Positions 36,909-45,948 of a stretch of 64,000 nucleotides of DNA are shown piece by piece. Both the position numbers and the translations under genes were made by a program. The notes under the pieces are model-generated. The model did not search any database. It worked only from the letters and a program-made list of their open reading frames with translations, and was not told where the DNA came from. The first letter of the stretch is position 1. The number at the start of each line of letters is the position of its first letter. This stretch comes from Mycobacterium sp. DL592. Its GTDB lineage: Bacteria > Actinomycetota > Actinomycetes > Mycobacteriales > Mycobacteriaceae. Where the stretch lies: NCBI RefSeq assembly GCF_011694515.1, contig NZ_CP050192.1, positions 3,544,172 through 3,608,171 of the forward strand. The letters are read 5' to 3'.

Positions 36909-37124
36909 GCACCCAGTGTGCCCGGTTGCCCCAAAACGATGGGAAAACGTCGAAATCCCGTGGCCCAGTGTTCGCGTGCCGGACACCGGACGCCCCGGTT
37001 GCGACACGGTCACAGATGAGTACCTCTTTGGGTATCACTGGCCACAATCGTCACTCCAATAACTATCGTCACTTTGGTCATCCCTTTGGCGTCACTTGCG
37101 ACGTCTCGCCCCGAAAGGTGTGCT

Positions 37125-38546
37125 GTGGCGCCGCATTCCCGTTTTCCCGCGCGATCCACGGCGTCGGTGCTCGTCCTCGGGCTGTGCGCCTCGCTCGGGA
37201 TCGCTCCGCCCGCGGCGGCCGAGCCGTGCCAGGGCGCGGCCGCACAAGCCGAGCCGCAGCCCAATCAGGCTTTCGAGATTCCCAACCCCTCCCGGATCGC
37301 GCCATTCGACCGCCCGATCGGGCACAAACCCACCGGAGCCAACGACGCTGCGCCGCTGCCCAAACTCGGCCAATTGCCGCTGGCGATCATCAAGGCGCTG
37401 ATACCCAATTCGGGTCAGGTACAAAAGCAGGCGGCGGTCGCACCGGCTCCCCAACCCGGTGCCGCCACCACGCCGACACCCCCGGCCGTCCAGCAGGCCC
37501 CGGCGGCCGCCGTGGCGCCGGCACCGTCGACGGCACCGCCCGGAACGTCGCTCGTCGGCTGGGTCACCGGACCCGACAGCCCCAACCGCACCGTCGAGCG
37601 TTTCGCGATCACCGGCACCGACCTCGGAATCATGTGGGACAACGGCGATCCCGCCAACCAGCAAGTGCTGATGGCGTTTGGCGACACCAATGGCTTCTGC
37701 CAGATCCCCGGCAAGCAGTGGCGCTACAACACGCTGTTCCGCACCCAGGACCGCTCGCTCGCCAACACCATCGCCGTGGCCGACGGCGTGCCCGGTAACC
37801 CGTACTCCGGGTCGCCGGTCTGGCGCCAGGGCATCTCCAAGCAGGTGGTCAACAGCATCAACACCGCACCGGAAGAGACCGGGATCATCCCCACGGCCGG
37901 TGTCGGCTTCGGCGGCAAGCAGTTCATGAACTTCATGTCCATCAAGAGCTGGGACGCCAACGGCGCGTGGACCACCAACTACTCGGCGATCGCGGTCTCC
38001 GACAACAACGGTGAAACCTGGGGCGTGTACCCGGGGACCATCCGCACCCCCGACGCGGGCAATGAGAACTTCCAGATGGGCGCCTTCCTCAAGCCCGGGC
38101 CGGGCGACCCGTACCTCTACACCTTCGGCACCCCCAACGGGCGCGGCGGTTCGGCCTTCGTGGCCCGGGTGACACCGGCCTACATCCCGGACCTGACCAA
38201 GTACGAGTACTGGAGTTCGGGTAGCAACTCGTGGGTCCCCGGTAACCCCGCGACCGCCACGCCGGTGATCCCCGGCCCGGTGGGCGAGATGTCGGCGCAG
38301 TTCAACACCTATCTCAAGCAGTACCTGGTGCTGTACTGCAACGGGAACAACGACGTGGTGATGCGCACGGCGCCGGCGCCGCAGGGGCCATGGGGACCTG
38401 AGCAGATGTTGGTGTCCTCCATGCAGTTCCCCGGCGGCATCTACGCGCCGTTCCTGCATCCGTGGTCGACAGGGCGCGACCTGTACTACAACCTCTCGCT
38501 GTGGTCGGCCTACAACGTGATGCTGATGCACACCGTGCTGCCCTGA
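37125..38546 (+). CDS. secreted DUF4185-domain protein
   Basis: A 473-residue exported protein. GTG 37125 has AAAGGTG upstream; signal peptide to about residue 33 (PAAA-EP). A Pro/Ala-rich region (about 85-145) precedes a beta-propeller-like DUF4185 domain (about 150-470) with VLMAFGDTNGFCQ, WRYNTLFRTQDRSLANTI, SAIAVSDNNGETW and GEMSAQFNTYLKQYLVLYC. The glycoside hydrolase 183 endo-arabinofuranases that cut arabinogalactan/arabinomannan were defined from DUF4185, so a cell-wall arabinan hydrolase is a reasonable inference. Confidence 0.8.
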   Translation: MAPHSRFPARSTASVLVLGLCASLGIAPPAAAEPCQGAAAQAEPQPNQAFEIPNPSRIAPFDRPIGHKPTGANDAAPLPKLGQLPLAIIKALIPNSGQVQKQAAVAPAPQPGAATTPTPPAVQQAPAAAVAPAPSTAPPGTSLVGWVTGPDSPNRTVERFAITGTDLGIMWDNGDPANQQVLMAFGDTNGFCQIPGKQWRYNTLFRTQDRSLANTIAVADGVPGNPYSGSPVWRQGISKQVVNSINTAPEETGIIPTAGVGFGGKQFMNFMSIKSWDANGAWTTNYSAIAVSDNNGETWGVYPGTIRTPDAGNENFQMGAFLKPGPGDPYLYTFGTPNGRGGSAFVARVTPAYIPDLTKYEYWSSGSNSWVPGNPATATPVIPGPVGEMSAQFNTYLKQYLVLYCNGNNDVVMRTAPAPQGPWGPEQMLVSSMQFPGGIYAPFLHPWSTGRDLYYNLSLWSAYNVMLMHTVLP

Positions 38547-38553
38547 CCTGGGC

Positions 38554-38841
38554 TCAGACCTGATCGGGGTGCTCTGGAGCCCCGCCGGCCGGACCCTTGG
38601 AGTACTGGGTGTAGAACGCGATCGCGGCGACGGCGGCGACGGTACCGATGACGCCCCACAGGATCACCGAGAAGATCAGCGAGCCGAACAGGAAGTTGTA
38701 GGTCACCGCCAGATACAGGGCCCACACCACGCGGTAGGCGCACCACAGCGCCGTCAGGCCGGAACCGATCGCGATTGCCAGGCTCTTCTGCCGATCGACG
38801 CGCGCGATCTGCTGCTCGACGTTGGGCGGCAGGATCTTCAT
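38554..38841 (-). CDS. small two-helix membrane protein
   Basis: A 95-residue protein with AAAGGA before the ATG, a polar N-terminus (MKILPPNVEQQIARVDRQKS), hydrophobic helices at about 20-45 and 50-78, and a short polar tail. Matches a common layout of unnamed mycobacterial membrane proteins; no function known to me. Convergent with the DUF4185 gene. Confidence 0.65.
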   Translation of the reverse strand: MKILPPNVEQQIARVDRQKSLAIAIGSGLTALWCAYRVVWALYLAVTYNFLFGSLIFSVILWGVIGTVAAVAAIAFYTQYSKGPAGGAPEHPDQV

Positions 38842-38933
38842 CTGTGGTCCTTTCGCAGGTGCGGCGCCGCTGTGACGCCGTCCCGCTAAGTGGACTGTCT
38901 TCGGATGGCTACCGATCCCAACATCGCGCGTCG

Positions 38934-39686
38934 TCAGCGCGGGACGCTGCCGCGTCGGCAGCCGCCGGACAGCGTTGGCCCTCTGGTGACCACGTCGCGC
39001 AGGGATGCGCTGTCGCGCACGAGCGCCGACACCGGCGGCAGCGACAGCTGCACCTCGTAGGCGACCGCCTGGCCGTTGTCACCGCGGCAGCGCAGGCTGA
39101 CCCGTTTCGCCGCCTCCGGTCCGAACGCGGCGCCGACGAGCTGGCGGAGCGTCTCCACCGATACCCGGCCGTCCGGCGTGTTCTGGAACGCCGGGTTGAG
39201 TACCGGAATCGCCTGCCCGGCAAGGGACGCCGAGATCTGGAAGTACTCCTGCGCCGTGACTCCGGAGCAGGTGCCGTGCGCCTTCCATTCGTGTGGCGCC
39301 AGGATCGCGACGTCGGACATCTTCGACTGCAGGTCCGCTTGCAGGTTCGGCGGCAGGTTCAGTGCCGGCAGGCTGGCGTCGCGCTGCCCGTTGGGTAGCG
39401 GACATGATCGTTCGGTCGACGGCTGCGGCCACAGCCCGTGCAGGATCAGCGTCGGACCGAGGGCGCCGACGTGCCCGCTGCGACAGCCCGAGTTGGACCT
39501 TTCGAGTGTGCATAGACTCGGGCCCCAGGTCATGACCAGCAGGCTGGAGGTGCTGTTGGCCACCGTATCGCCGGGTGGTTGCCGAGGCCGATTGACCACC
39601 CACACGACGGCCAGTACTACCGCGGCCACGACGGCAGTCACCAGCGCGGCTCGGCGCCACCGTCGACTATTGATGCGAAATGCCAT
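38934..39686 (-). CDS. ribonuclease T2-family protein, exported
   Basis: A 250-residue protein with a basic N-terminus and one hydrophobic anchor or signal (about 13-32). The two active-site boxes of RNase T2 are intact: ILHGLWPQ (CAS-1) and HEWKAHGTCSG (CAS-2), each with its catalytic His. Cysteines flanking these boxes can pair as in the family. It would degrade RNA outside the cytoplasm to nucleoside phosphates. T2 RNases are uncommon in mycobacteria as far as I know. It is followed on the minus strand by a small-protein gene only after a gap. Confidence 0.85.
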   Translation of the reverse strand: MAFRINSRRWRRAALVTAVVAAVVLAVVWVVNRPRQPPGDTVANSTSSLLVMTWGPSLCTLERSNSGCRSGHVGALGPTLILHGLWPQPSTERSCPLPNGQRDASLPALNLPPNLQADLQSKMSDVAILAPHEWKAHGTCSGVTAQEYFQISASLAGQAIPVLNPAFQNTPDGRVSVETLRQLVGAAFGPEAAKRVSLRCRGDNGQAVAYEVQLSLPPVSALVRDSASLRDVVTRGPTLSGGCRRGSVPR

Positions 39687-39719
39687 GAAGGATAAGGCTT
39701 TGAGCCCGCCAGGTCCCCG

Positions 39720-40175
39720 CTACCGGTCGCTGCGTTTGCAGTTCGGATCGGCAGGCTTCGTCGGCCAGGCGCAGACGTCGATATAGGTCTTGTCCTGCCA
39801 GCCGCCGCCGTCGACCACGTTGTAGGCCGCACCGTTGGTTCCGGTGTAGGTGGCACCGCCGTCGGAGGTGACGACGTTGGTGACGTCCCACTTCTTGGCT
39901 TCCAATGCCGCCTTGTAGGCCTTCATGACTTCGGCCGGCGAACCGGTCACTTGGAAGTACAGGTGAATACCGTTGTCGGGGAGGCTGTCCGGGCCCTTGG
40001 TGGTCTGGGTGTTCGCCGGAGTCGGTATCAGCGACGGCAGTTGTCCAGCATTTGTCGCGCTCGCTGCGGCGGTGCTCGAGGTTGCGGCGGTCTTGGAGTC
40101 GGAGCCGCCGCAACCGGAGGCTGCCAGCCCGATTGCCGCCGCCAGGAACATCACTGCATAGGTGTTGCGTGTCAT
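39720..40175 (-). CDS. small lipoprotein, function unknown
   Basis: A 151-residue lipoprotein. ATG 40175 with GAAAGGGAA upstream; lipobox LAASGC gives lipidated Cys22, followed by a Ser/Thr/Ala linker (25-60). The folded domain (about 65-140) includes HLYFQVTGSPAEVMKAYKAA and a terminal VCAWPTKPADPNCKRSDR with two cysteines. Probably on the outer face of the membrane. Directly upstream of the RNase T2 gene (33 bases), perhaps cotranscribed. Confidence 0.7.
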   Translation of the reverse strand: MTRNTYAVMFLAAAIGLAASGCGGSDSKTAATSSTAAASATNAGQLPSLIPTPANTQTTKGPDSLPDNGIHLYFQVTGSPAEVMKAYKAALEAKKWDVTNVVTSDGGATYTGTNGAAYNVVDGGGWQDKTYIDVCAWPTKPADPNCKRSDR

Positions 40176-40240
40176 GAGCGTTCCCTTTCGTCTCGCGAAA
40201 CCGTAGCAACTCTCGGTGATCGTTGGAGTCCTGATTGACG

Positions 40241-41800
40241 TCAGAAGGTGTTGACCAGGGTTCGCCGTTCGAACATCTCGCGCGACATCGTGTAGTGGTG
40301 GTAGTGCACCGCGCACTTGACGACGCAGACGAACAGGACGCCGGGGTCGGGCCGACGTCGAAGAATCGTCGCCATCCGGCGCCGGTAGATTCGCCGCAGA
40401 TCGCGGTCGGGAACGTTCTTCATCAGCAGCAGGAACAGCCCGAACGCCCGGGCGGCGTCGAGGCTCTGCGATCGCCGCTTACGCCACGGATGCCGGCGCC
40501 AGTACTCACTGCGGGCGCGGCCGAATTCGAATCCCCTCGACAGGTAGAGATTCTCGAGTCGATCGAAGAAGAACTCAGGGTCGTACAACTCACGCATCAT
40601 GTCGACGTATCCGTCACGCAGCTCTTCGCGACTCATCCCCAGCGGGATCACGTTGGTGCCGAAGGCCTGTTCGTCGTCGAGATCGAGGCGGCCCTCGCGC
40701 TGCAGGCGTGCATACAGCGGTGTCTTCGGGATCGCCGAGAGCATTCCGACCATCGCGTGCAGAATGTCGGTCTGACCGATGAAATCAAGCTGTTCCTTGA
40801 AGATTCGAGCGTCGTCGTGATCGAAGCCGACGATCATCCCGCACCATACTTCGAGGCCGGAGTCCTGCACCTTCCGGACGCGCTCGACGATCGTGCCGGC
40901 TTTGTGCACGTTCTGGTACTTCTTGGTCTCGCGCAGCGATTCCTCGTTAGGAGTCTCGATGCCGATGAAGACGACGGTGATATTGGCGGCGACCATGAGC
41001 TCCATCAACTCGTCGTCTTCGGACAGATTCAGCGACGCCTCGGTGAAGAACTGCAAGGGATAGCCTTGGGCGGCTTGCCATTCGGCGACGTCGCGGAGCA
41101 AGGCCTTGGCGGCGACCTTGTTGCCGATGAGGTTGTCGTCGACGATGAAGGCGATCGGGAGTTTCTGCTTGCGCAGCGCTTCGAGTTCGGCGATCACCTG
41201 TGGACTGGTCTTCATCCTCGGCTTGCGCCCGAATGTGACGATGATGTCGCAGAATTCGCATTGGAACGGGCATCCGCGGCTGAACTGAATGCTGCCGAAA
41301 ACGTAGTTGTTGATCTTCAGCAGGTCATAGCGTGGCACCGGAACAGTCGTCATATCGGTGCGTTCGGCTTGCTCATAGCGACGTTGATGCGCGCCGTGGG
41401 ACCACTCCTCGAGAAACTGCGGCCACGTCGTTTCGGCTTCACCGACGAAGATCACGTCGGTAAGACCGTCGAAGTAGTCCTCCTGAACGGTGACCCAGGG
41501 GCCACCCACCACGGTGAACACGCCACGCGCTTTGAGTTCGCCGAGGATTTCGCGCATCCGCCGGCGCTGGACGCTCATGCCGGTCAGCCCGACGATGTCG
41601 GCGCGGGCAAGGCGGTCGTAGTCAATGGCCTCGACGTTCTCGTCGACCAAGGTCACCTGGTGTTCACCCGGCGTCAGCGCGGCGAGCAGTGGTAGGCAGG
41701 CGGTCGGGAGGTTGCACTTCTTCCCCAATAACTTCAGTGCGTGTTCCAGACCCCAGTAGGACACCTCGAAGCGAGGGTTGACGAGGACGATGTCGGCCAT
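40241..41800 (-). CDS. B12-binding radical SAM protein
   Basis: A 519-residue enzyme. The N-terminal cobalamin-binding-like domain (about 1-140) includes VDENVEAIDYDRLARADIVG and VVGGPWVT. The radical SAM core (about 170-390) has SRGCPFQCEFCDI, the CxxxCxxC iron-sulphur site. A DUF4070-type C-terminal region follows (about 400-500). Family members methylate or rearrange unactivated carbons (for example hopanoid HpnR and HpnJ). ATG 41800 starts the conserved domain; the longer reading from 41884 adds unrelated sequence. It is not of the anaerobic sulfatase-maturase type despite being near sulfatases. Confidence 0.88.
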   Translation of the reverse strand: MADIVLVNPRFEVSYWGLEHALKLLGKKCNLPTACLPLLAALTPGEHQVTLVDENVEAIDYDRLARADIVGLTGMSVQRRRMREILGELKARGVFTVVGGPWVTVQEDYFDGLTDVIFVGEAETTWPQFLEEWSHGAHQRRYEQAERTDMTTVPVPRYDLLKINNYVFGSIQFSRGCPFQCEFCDIIVTFGRKPRMKTSPQVIAELEALRKQKLPIAFIVDDNLIGNKVAAKALLRDVAEWQAAQGYPLQFFTEASLNLSEDDELMELMVAANITVVFIGIETPNEESLRETKKYQNVHKAGTIVERVRKVQDSGLEVWCGMIVGFDHDDARIFKEQLDFIGQTDILHAMVGMLSAIPKTPLYARLQREGRLDLDDEQAFGTNVIPLGMSREELRDGYVDMMRELYDPEFFFDRLENLYLSRGFEFGRARSEYWRRHPWRKRRSQSLDAARAFGLFLLLMKNVPDRDLRRIYRRRMATILRRRPDPGVLFVCVVKCAVHYHHYTMSREMFERRTLVNTF

Positions 41801-41915
41801 GGCCACCCGTTTCTGACGGTCACGAAGATTTTCGGAGGCTAACACCGCGGGTACTGCCCGCAACCGCGTTCGGTATGGGTTCACAGGTTGCGCGGCGGCA
41901 GGCCGCTGCTAGCGC

Positions 41916-43229
41916 TCAGCGCTGCCCGGGTGCGCCCCCGTGCGCCGGGGTCGACGCGGTGAGACCCAGTTGCGCTTCGATGGCAGGCAGTGATCGCACC
42001 GCGTCCGGCAGCGGGATGAACAGCGGCCAGCCGTGGAACTGGCGGTCGCGCAACACGAAGGTCATGTCGAGGCCGTGGGCGATGGCCTGCTGGCGCAGCC
42101 GCACCGTGTCGGGGGCGAGCAGGTCGAAGGACCCGCTGTAGACCGTCGTGGGCGGCAACCCCGCCAGCGAGCCGTACAGGGGGCTGACCCGCGGGTCAGC
42201 CGGATCCAGGCCGGCGGCCCACTGACGCCCGAAGCTCTGCAGTTGCGACACGTCGAGCAGGGGATCCCAGATGGTCTCGCTGGCCGGATCGCTGACCGTC
42301 GCGTCCAGCCATGGCGAGATCAACACCATCCGACCCGGTGTCGTCGCACCGCGCCTGACCAACTCCTGGGTCGCGGCGAGTGCCAGTCCCCCACCGGCCG
42401 ACACACCCATCAGGCTCACATGTTGGGCACCGTGGGCGTCGACCAGGCTGGTCAGGAAGTCGGCCATCTGCGGAACCACCGTTGCAGCGGTCCCGCCGTC
42501 GCCGGCCAGCGGATACATCGGCACCACGACAGTCGCGCCGGTCTGGCGTGCGATCGCTCCGTCAGCCAGCCACTCGAAGACCAGCGGTTGACTCACGTAC
42601 CCGCCGCCGTGGACGGCCACCACGACGCTTTCCGTGGGAGACGCCGGTGCCAGGGTGTACACCGGCATACCGTGGTATTCGGTCTGGCTCACGGTGAGCC
42701 CCAGCGTGCTGTACCACGGCGGGCTGGCCTGGGTCAGCGTCGTAGAAGTCGAAGCACTGGGCGCTGACACGGCGTGTGACGTGAACTGTTCGAGCACCCA
42801 CAGCGCACCGTTGAAGACCTGGTTGACCCACGACGGGCGGCCGGTGAACAGCGTGCGGTCCACATTCCAGTCGGTGTAGGGCACGCCGGTAGCCGCCGGG
42901 ACGACCGGGGCGGTCTGCACTCGGGCTGCCTGAGCGGTCGCCGACTGGACGGCGGCGAGCGTGGCAGAGGGGAACCTGTTGCTGGTCAACATAATTCGCC
43001 GTGGAGTCGAGTTTGCACGTGCCGGGCTGCCAGGGGCGCGCCGCGCAGACTGTCCGTGCGGTGTGGTCGATGCTGGTGCGCTATGGGTCTGCTGCCCGCC
43101 GGCCGAATCCGCGGCATGTGAGGGGCTCTCAGCCGCTGCTGTTCCGCATCCCAGCACGGTCAGCGCACCCCAGCCGAGCGCAGCGGCGATCGCCAGCCGA
43201 CCGGCAATTCGAACGTTGCCCATCCCCAT
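41916..43229 (-). CDS. exported HSL-family alpha/beta hydrolase (lipase/esterase)
   Basis: A 437-residue protein. A signal peptide, possibly with lipobox (VLGC, Cys28), and a low-complexity linker to about residue 95 precede the hydrolase domain (about 180-430). It has oxyanion motif VAVHGGGYVSQP, nucleophile elbow GVSAGGGLAL, an acidic SGSFDLLAPD and QFHGWPLF with the catalytic His. Hormone-sensitive-lipase-type Lip proteins hydrolyse short- to medium-chain esters. Divergent from the first sulfatase gene; the 254-base gap between should hold both promoters. Confidence 0.87.
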   Translation of the reverse strand: MGMGNVRIAGRLAIAAALGWGALTVLGCGTAAAESPSHAADSAGGQQTHSAPASTTPHGQSARRAPGSPARANSTPRRIMLTSNRFPSATLAAVQSATAQAARVQTAPVVPAATGVPYTDWNVDRTLFTGRPSWVNQVFNGALWVLEQFTSHAVSAPSASTSTTLTQASPPWYSTLGLTVSQTEYHGMPVYTLAPASPTESVVVAVHGGGYVSQPLVFEWLADGAIARQTGATVVVPMYPLAGDGGTAATVVPQMADFLTSLVDAHGAQHVSLMGVSAGGGLALAATQELVRRGATTPGRMVLISPWLDATVSDPASETIWDPLLDVSQLQSFGRQWAAGLDPADPRVSPLYGSLAGLPPTTVYSGSFDLLAPDTVRLRQQAIAHGLDMTFVLRDRQFHGWPLFIPLPDAVRSLPAIEAQLGLTASTPAHGGAPGQR

Positions 43230-43483
43230 GAACCCCCAACCCCAGGCTGATCATACAGTTTGCTGGGCGGTGACGCGCACCAGTTGTACGGATTTCCGTC
43301 TCCCGCGGCTTTCCCGGCCTGACAACACCGCATGGCCGTTTCTCCCCCGCACCGGGACGTGCGGATTAGTGTCGAGCCGTCGTCCAGACAAAGGCGGCCA
43401 GAAGGCGGGGAATGCCCATGGGGACGTTTGAAGCGACAATTCCCGTCCGCCGCGGCGACCACATTTTATGAGGAGGCTCAGCG

Positions 43484-45835
43484 GTGGTACTCACTGAATA
43501 TCAGCCCGGCGCACCGTTTTCCGGGGTGATCGCCCGCACCGCCGACGAGTCCACCCCGGCCTGGCCTGCGCCGAAGCGGGCCCCCGACGACGCCCCGAAC
43601 GTCGTGTTCATCGTCCTCGACGACACCGGCTACGGGCATCTCGGCTGTTACGGCAGCCCGATCGGCACACCGAATATCGACGCGCTGGCCGCGGACGGCC
43701 TGACATACGCCAACATGAACACCACCGCGCTGTGCTCGCCGTCGCGGTCGTGCATCCTCAACGGACGCAACCATCATTCGAATCACCTGGCGTGCCTGAC
43801 CAACGGCTCGACGGGCTACCCCGGGTCTGACGGCTACATCCCGTTCGAGAACGGGTTCGTCTCCGAAATCCTTCGGGCACAGGGCTACAACACCTATTGC
43901 GTCGGCAAGTGGCACCTGGCGCCCGAGGAGACGATGACCGCGGCCGGGCCGTACGACCGCTGGCCGCTGGGACGTGGATTCGAGCGCTACTACGGCTTCC
44001 TGGGTGGCGACACCCACCAGTACTACCCGGAGCTGGTCCGCGACAATTCCCAGACCGAGCCGGAGACCACGCCCGAGCAGGGCTACCACCTCACGCCCGA
44101 CCTGGTGGAGAAGGCCACCGCGATGATCGCCGACGCCAAACAGGTCGCGCCGAACAAGCCGTTCTTCCTGTATTTCGCGCCCGGGGCGATGCACTCGCCG
44201 CACCATGTGCCCAAGGAGTGGGCCGACCGCTACGCGGGCAAGTTCGACTCCGGTTGGGAGGTCTACCGCCGCGACGTGTTCGAGCGGCAGAAGAAGCTCG
44301 GCCTCGTTCCCGCGGCGGCGGAGCTGTCCGCACCCGATCCCGACGTCGCCGATTGGGACACCCTGTCGGCCGGCGAGCGCCGGCTGTACGCACGGATGAT
44401 GGAGGTCTTCGCCGGGTTCCTCGAGCACACCGACCACTACATCGGCGAACTTGTTGCCTTTCTCAAAGAGATTGGCGAGTACGACAACACAGTCATCATG
44501 CTGATCTCGGACAACGGCTCCAGCGCGGAAGGCGGTCCAACCGGGTCGGTCAACGAAACTCGGTTCTTCAACAACATTCCCGACACCGTCGAGGAAGGCC
44601 TCGCCCGCATCGACGAGATCGGCGGGCCGACGGTGTTCAACCACTTCCCCTGGGGCTGGACGCACGCGGGCAACACCCCGTTCCGGCGCTGGAAGCGGGA
44701 GACCTACCGCGGCGGCTCGACCGATCCGTTCATCGTCACCTGGCCGCGCGGTATCGCCGCGCGCGGTGAAGTGCGCTCGCACTACGCGCACATCATCGAC
44801 ATGGTGCCGACCGTGCTCGACGCACTGCACGTCGATCCACCGGCCGCCATCGCCGGGGTCACCCAGTCACCGATCGAAGGGGTCAGCTTCGCCCATACCT
44901 TCGACGATGCTGCCGCCCCCACCCGGCATCTGACCCAGTACTTCGAGATGCTCGGTCACCGCTCGATCTACCACGACGGCTGGCGCGCCGTATGCCCTTG
45001 GCCGGGCACCTCGTTCATCGAGTCCACCCACAAGTTCGGTGATCCGATCTCTGCCGACATGCTCAGCCAGCTCGATGCGACGGGATGGGAGCTCTACCAC
45101 GTTGCCGAGGACGTCGCCGAGACCACCAACCTCGCCGAACAGGAGCCGGTGCGGCTGATCGCGATGATCACCCTCTGGTACAACGAAGCCGGTAAGTACA
45201 ACGTGTTGCCGATCGACAGTCGCGGCGTGATCCGCATCGCCGACGAACGACCGCAGATCGCACCGAGCCGCAGCCGTTACGTGCTCTACCCGGGCACGCA
45301 GTCAATCTTTGCGTCCTCCGCTCCGAAGATCCTCAACCGGCCGTACTCCATCAACGCCGACGTGGATCTCACCGCCGAATCCGCAGGTGTGCTGTTGTCC
45401 ATGGGCGGCAACGACGGGGGCATCACCCTCTACGTCAAGGACGGCCTGCTGTGCTACGCGCACAACTACGTGGCCAAGGAGGTCTTCACCGTCCGCTCTG
45501 ACGACCGCGTACCGGCCGGCAGGCACTTCCTGTCGGTCGAGTTTGCGCCGACGGGCGAACCGGATATCAAGAACGGCAAGGGAACTCCGGGCACCGTGAC
45601 CCTGTTCGTCGACGGTGACGAAGTCGGACGCGGAGAGTTTCCGGTGACCACACCCATCCGGCTGGCCCAGGGTGGGGCGATGCTGGTGGGTGCCGACACC
45701 GGCGCGCCGGTGACGCCGGACTACGACCCACCGTTCCGGTTCGGCGGCCGGATCCACCGGGTGATCGTCGATGTCAGCGGCGAACATGTCGAGGATTACG
45801 AGGCGCAGATGAAGATCGCTCTGGCCAAGCAGTAA
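43484..45835 (+). CDS. arylsulfatase, formylglycine type (CSPSR)
   Basis: A 783-residue alkaline-phosphatase-superfamily sulfatase. The N-terminal metal site is VVFIVLDDTGYGHLGC. The maturation motif LCSPSRSCILNGRNHH has the Cys that becomes formylglycine. VGKWHLAP supplies active-site residues and MLISDNGSSAEGG completes the calcium site. A beta-rich C-terminal domain (about 590-780) resembles a lectin-type sandwich. GAGGAGG precedes the GTG start. It lacks an obvious signal peptide. First of three sulfatases in a plus-strand cluster that also carries the maturase. The substrate (aryl, sterol or carbohydrate sulfate) is not predictable. Confidence 0.92.
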   Translation: MVLTEYQPGAPFSGVIARTADESTPAWPAPKRAPDDAPNVVFIVLDDTGYGHLGCYGSPIGTPNIDALAADGLTYANMNTTALCSPSRSCILNGRNHHSNHLACLTNGSTGYPGSDGYIPFENGFVSEILRAQGYNTYCVGKWHLAPEETMTAAGPYDRWPLGRGFERYYGFLGGDTHQYYPELVRDNSQTEPETTPEQGYHLTPDLVEKATAMIADAKQVAPNKPFFLYFAPGAMHSPHHVPKEWADRYAGKFDSGWEVYRRDVFERQKKLGLVPAAAELSAPDPDVADWDTLSAGERRLYARMMEVFAGFLEHTDHYIGELVAFLKEIGEYDNTVIMLISDNGSSAEGGPTGSVNETRFFNNIPDTVEEGLARIDEIGGPTVFNHFPWGWTHAGNTPFRRWKRETYRGGSTDPFIVTWPRGIAARGEVRSHYAHIIDMVPTVLDALHVDPPAAIAGVTQSPIEGVSFAHTFDDAAAPTRHLTQYFEMLGHRSIYHDGWRAVCPWPGTSFIESTHKFGDPISADMLSQLDATGWELYHVAEDVAETTNLAEQEPVRLIAMITLWYNEAGKYNVLPIDSRGVIRIADERPQIAPSRSRYVLYPGTQSIFASSAPKILNRPYSINADVDLTAESAGVLLSMGGNDGGITLYVKDGLLCYAHNYVAKEVFTVRSDDRVPAGRHFLSVEFAPTGEPDIKNGKGTPGTVTLFVDGDEVGRGEFPVTTPIRLAQGGAMLVGADTGAPVTPDYDPPFRFGGRIHRVIVDVSGEHVEDYEAQMKIALAKQ

Positions 45836-45948
45836 GCCACCGCTGAACACTTGATGAGAAGCCGCACATAACACGGATCGAGATCCCGCGGTCGCCTAGA
45901 GTCCAACGGGCACGGTCGAGAACACGAGCCGGAAGCGAGGGCACTCCA

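Noticed and set aside
40241-41800. Radical SAM protein as an anaerobic sulfatase maturase
   Set aside because: It has a B12-binding-type N-terminal domain and a single CxxxCxxC cluster, without the extra Cys-rich SPASM region; an FGE already serves the sulfatases.
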